From Rhizobium viscosum (GTDB lineage Bacteria; Pseudomonadota; Alphaproteobacteria; Rhizobiales; Rhizobiaceae), in the NCBI RefSeq assembly GCF_014873945.1, contig NZ_JADBEC010000001.1:248001-312000 (forward strand): a DNA stretch of 64,000 nucleotides. The letters run 5' to 3'. Position 1 is the stretch's first letter. Each line of letters begins with the position of its first letter. Shown here piece after piece: positions 61,549 to 64,000 of this stretch. The notes under the pieces are model-generated. The model was not told the DNA's origin and did no database searches. It saw nothing but the letters and a program-made list of their open reading frames with translations. Made by a program: the position numbers and the translations under genes.

Positions 61549-62154
61549 ATGGCCTTCATTCGTACCCCCGATGCATCCGCCAGCGAGAAGACGGCTTCGA
61601 TGTACGCTTCGGCCGAAGCGAGCTACGGCTATCTGCCGAATATGTACCGCGCCTTCGGCTACCGGCCCGAAGTGATGGAGCACTGGGGAACGCTGCTTGC
61701 CAGCATTCGCGGTCATATGAGCCAGCGGCGCTATGAGTTGGTCACGCTGGCGGCAGCCAGGGAGCTCAAGTCGTCCTACTGCATGTTGGCCCATGGTTCG
61801 GTGCTGCTGCGCGACGGCTTTACCAATGACAGTCTTTCGGCGGTGGCGGGTGGCAGCGAAAAGGCGCCTATCGATGCCATCGAGCGGGCAATCATGAATT
61901 TTGCCACCAAGGTGGCGCGCGACGCGACCTCGGTGACGCAACAGGATATCGATGGTCTGAAACGGCACGGGCTCAGCGACGCCGAGGTCTTCGACGTTAC
62001 AGCGGCAGCGGCCGCGCGCTGCTTCTTCTCCAAGATGCTGGATGCGCTGGGTGCCGCACCCGATCACGCCTATGCCGAGCGGCTCGATCCCAAGCTTCGT
62101 CAGAATCTCGCCATCGGGCGGCCGATCGAAGGGCTGAATTCGAACCACTCGTAG
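61549..62154 (+). CDS. Carboxymuconolactone decarboxylase / AhpD-like protein
   Basis: A 201-residue all-helical protein from ATG 61549 (GGGAGGAT upstream). The AhpD-like core reads YELVTLAAARELKSSYCMLA followed by HGSVLLRDGF. The usual CxxC redox pair is reduced to one Cys with a following His (CMLAH), so peroxidase-type thiol cycling may differ. Proteins of this kind are often called peroxidase-related. It lies after the Nudix gene but not coupled to it. Confidence 0.85.
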   Translation: MAFIRTPDASASEKTASMYASAEASYGYLPNMYRAFGYRPEVMEHWGTLLASIRGHMSQRRYELVTLAAARELKSSYCMLAHGSVLLRDGFTNDSLSAVAGGSEKAPIDAIERAIMNFATKVARDATSVTQQDIDGLKRHGLSDAEVFDVTAAAAARCFFSKMLDALGAAPDHAYAERLDPKLRQNLAIGRPIEGLNSNHS

Positions 62155-62184
62155 GAGCTCAGATCGCGCGATCTTGGATTGGCC

Positions 62185-63243
62185 TTACTGTGCGGGCGGG
62201 TCTGCAAAATGCGTAATCGCGAATTCGGCGATCCTCTGGCCGGCCTTGTCGGCATCATCGAGCACAGATGGGAAAAGCTGCCAGTGATGCGGCATTCCCG
62301 GCCAGACCTCGGCCGTCACGTCGACGCCGGCCTTTTGCGCCTTGTCGGCAAGCCGCAGCGTGTCGTCGAGCAGCAGTTCACCGGAACCGACCTGCAGCAG
62401 CAAGGGCGGAAAACCGGCGAGGTTGGCGTAAAGCGGAGAAATGTCGGGATCCGTCGGGGAATTGTTGCCGAGATAGGCCTTGCGCAGCGTATCCAGCGCA
62501 TCCTTGTCCAGCACTCGATCGTTGGCCGCGTTCGCTGTGACCGATGCACCCGAAGCGGAAAGATCGGTGATGGGACTGAGCGCCACGACGGCAGCCGGCA
62601 GCGGCTGGCGGGAACGCATCTGCCGCAGCACGGCCTCAAGCGCGAGATTGCCGCCGGCACCATCGCCCATCACCACGATATTTCCGTTGCTGTAGCCGCT
62701 GTCGAGCAGATAGCGATAGGCGGTCAGCGCGTCATTGACTTGTGCCGGATAGCCATATTCCGGCGCCAGCCGGTAATCGATGAGCAGCACATCGCTTGAC
62801 GCGGCCTTGGCAAGCGAGCCGGCGAGCAGGCTGTGACTACGGATGGAGCCACCGTAGAAGCCGCCGCCATGGATGAAAAGGATCACGCGCCGGCCGATCG
62901 GATGATGAAGGCGCGCAGGCCAGATAAGTTCGGCATCGACCCCATCGGCATCGACATGCCGGATCTGGATGCGTGTCGGCTCCGGCAGCGATTCCATGAA
63001 AACGCGGAAAGCAGTACGGCGGTCGCGCAGACTTACGGCGCCCTTGAAATGTTCCTGCCAGCGAGAAAGCAGTTTTTCGACCTGCTCATGCGAGGCAGGC
63101 GTCTGTGCCGGCATGTCCCGCGCCACCTTTTCCTGAGCGGCCGCTGGGACGGCAAATAGAACCGCAGCCGCAAAGGCCGACAGCATTGTCCGACGACATT
63201 CCACTTTCCACCAATTGCCAGCGGAAAAAACCGGCTTTCTCAT
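62185..63243 (-). CDS. Exported alpha/beta hydrolase lacking the nucleophile serine
   Basis: A 352-residue protein of the HSL/esterase (alpha/beta hydrolase fold-3) family with signal peptide (LSAFAAAVLFAVPAAA). The oxyanion motif HGGG is at 125-128, YRLAPEYGYPAQVNDALTAY follows, and the His region is PGMPHHWQLF. The nucleophile elbow, normally GDSAGG, reads GDGAGG (Gly195), so the catalytic Ser is missing. Either the enzyme is inactive, or it has been turned to binding. The start could be the internal Met20. Confidence 0.88.
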   Translation of the reverse strand: MRKPVFSAGNWWKVECRRTMLSAFAAAVLFAVPAAAQEKVARDMPAQTPASHEQVEKLLSRWQEHFKGAVSLRDRRTAFRVFMESLPEPTRIQIRHVDADGVDAELIWPARLHHPIGRRVILFIHGGGFYGGSIRSHSLLAGSLAKAASSDVLLIDYRLAPEYGYPAQVNDALTAYRYLLDSGYSNGNIVVMGDGAGGNLALEAVLRQMRSRQPLPAAVVALSPITDLSASGASVTANAANDRVLDKDALDTLRKAYLGNNSPTDPDISPLYANLAGFPPLLLQVGSGELLLDDTLRLADKAQKAGVDVTAEVWPGMPHHWQLFPSVLDDADKAGQRIAEFAITHFADPPAQ

Positions 63244-63386
63244 TCGCCCCTCCGGCGCTGCTCTTCCTTCGTGCGGCGCATCTTCACCACTTCGCCACCG
63301 AGAGTCAAAAGGGAGTTTTGACTGATCGCATAGGTTCGTAGTCCGTATTTTTAGTTGTGCTAAAATACGTTGAGGAGGGGAAGATC

Positions 63387-63809
63387 TTGGACAGAACCGC
63401 CCTGCTCGGGACGTGGCGTATGATCTCGTGGACGCGAACCGTGGTTGCGACGGGAGAAGTCAGCGACGCCATGGGCGCCGATCCCATTGGATATATCGCC
63501 TATCATGCCGATGGCCGGATGATGGCCTTCGTTACCAACCGACGCAGGCCGAGACCCAACGGCAAAGCCCCCAACGATAATGAAAAGGCCGCACTTTTCG
63601 ATACGATGCTGGCTTATACGGCTGCCTATACTCTGGAGGGCGACAAAGTGATCCATCATGTCGAGGCCGCCTGGAATCCGACATGGGAACGCCCCCTGAT
63701 CCGCCCGCTGCATATCGAGGGCGACATACTCGTCATCAGCGATGCACACGGCACCGATCCCGTCACGGGAGAGGATGTCATCTATAGGTTGGAGTTCCGC
63801 AAGCTCTAA
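63387..63809 (+). CDS. Lipocalin-like domain protein
   Basis: A 140-residue protein. TTG 63387 is chosen, since GAGGAGGGG lies upstream; it gives the family N-terminus (DRTALLGTWRMISWTRT). Further stretches are YIAYHADGRMMAFVTNRRRP, AYTAAYTLEGDKVIHHVEAA and YRLEFRKL, as in Lipocalin_5-type proteins. A beta-barrel that binds small ligands is likely; function not known. Converges on the LysR gene 3 nt further. Confidence 0.82.
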   Translation: MDRTALLGTWRMISWTRTVVATGEVSDAMGADPIGYIAYHADGRMMAFVTNRRRPRPNGKAPNDNEKAALFDTMLAYTAAYTLEGDKVIHHVEAAWNPTWERPLIRPLHIEGDILVISDAHGTDPVTGEDVIYRLEFRKL

Positions 63810-63812
63810 GGC

Positions 63813-64000
63813 TCAATCGCCTCTGATGGCTTCGATCACCGTTCGGAAGCCTGCCGAAATATGCCGCCGGCTGGGATAGTAGAGATAAAGCGGCTCCTCC
63901 GGCTGGCACCATTCGTCCAGTACCTGGATAAGCTGGCCGCTTGCGATCAGCGGCGCGACCCTGCCCTCCCAGACATAGGCGAGTGCCACGCCACTCAAGG
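63813..64000 (-). CDS. LysR-family regulator, C-terminal end (runs off the right edge)
   Basis: The last 61 or so residues of a LysR substrate-binding domain are visible: VALAYVWEGRVAPLIASGQL, VLDEWCQPEEPLYLYYPSRR and HISAGFRTVIEAIRGD. This is the usual end of LTTR proteins. The HTH and start lie outside the window. Confidence 0.88.
   Translation of the reverse strand, partial: LSGVALAYVWEGRVAPLIASGQLIQVLDEWCQPEEPLYLYYPSRRHISAGFRTVIEAIRGD

Overview
The window looks like the chromosome of a Rhizobiaceae-type alphaproteobacterium (Rhizobium/Agrobacterium/Ensifer range). It has high-GC codon use, a class III cyclase with the usual rhizobial N-terminus, a cobalamin-dependent ribonucleotide reductase as a housekeeping gene, and DUF3768 and MobA/VirD4-type genes typical of rhizobial mobile DNA. 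Species identity is inferred, not shown.

Positions 764-43230 are a genomic island of about 42.5 kb. It is bounded by a 43-bp direct repeat (41/43 identical) made of tRNA-Leu(UAA) sequence. The host tRNA gene (minus strand) has been cut at its anticodon: the 5' half is at 43188-43253 and the 3' half at 744-806. Neither half can make a tRNA. The tyrosine integrase at 41829-43052 sits beside the right junction. The island carries its own complete tRNA-Leu(UAA) at 34236-34526, interrupted after U34 of the anticodon by a 205-nt group I intron. Read together, the island destroys its target tRNA, supplies a replacement, and the intron splits the integrase's target core in that replacement. This is the most striking system here.

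The island is a mosaic. 0.9-4.5 kb: a Shedu-type nuclease, a second tyrosine integrase, and a tRNA-Val(CAC) 3' half flanked on both sides by the same 21-bp repeat, so it resembles an unused attP. 4.6-8.3 kb: a PD-(D/E)XK-like nuclease, a trypsin-like protease and an HNH nuclease. 8.4-9.3 kb: decayed parB and parE-like genes. 10.2-17.8 kb: exported proteins (GH19-like hydrolase, serine protease, lipoproteins), DUF3768 and a serine recombinase. 18-25 kb: a third tyrosine recombinase, a HEPN-like protein, Fic with a small partner, and a TIR protein with an unknown partner. 25-35 kb: VirD4/TraG ATPase, M48 protease, an exported toxin and candidate immunity protein, a three-gene membrane operon ending in a VWA-like protein, a MobA relaxase with a candidate oriT, and the rescue tRNA. 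35-43 kb: a HEPN-like protein, a Pycsar pair (cyclase plus cNMP-binding TIR effector), an RNA-like array of hairpins with a constant 9-nt loop, a restriction-like nuclease and small membrane proteins. A relaxase and coupling protein without a mating-pair apparatus suggest an integrative mobilisable element loaded with defence genes.

Right of 43253 the sequence is chromosomal: wrbA, a CinA-type protein, a universal stress protein, xanthine phosphoribosyltransferase and nrdJ. A second defence insertion follows nrdJ (51.9-56.4 kb): a type II CBASS operon (CD-NTase, E1/E2-like Cap2, JAMM Cap3, 2TM-SAVED effector), then a response regulator/histidine kinase pair. Metabolic genes fill the rest: aldo/keto reductase, free Met-R-sulfoxide reductase, Nudix hydrolase, AhpD-like protein, an alpha/beta hydrolase lacking its nucleophile, a lipocalin-like protein, and the C-terminus of a LysR regulator at the edge.
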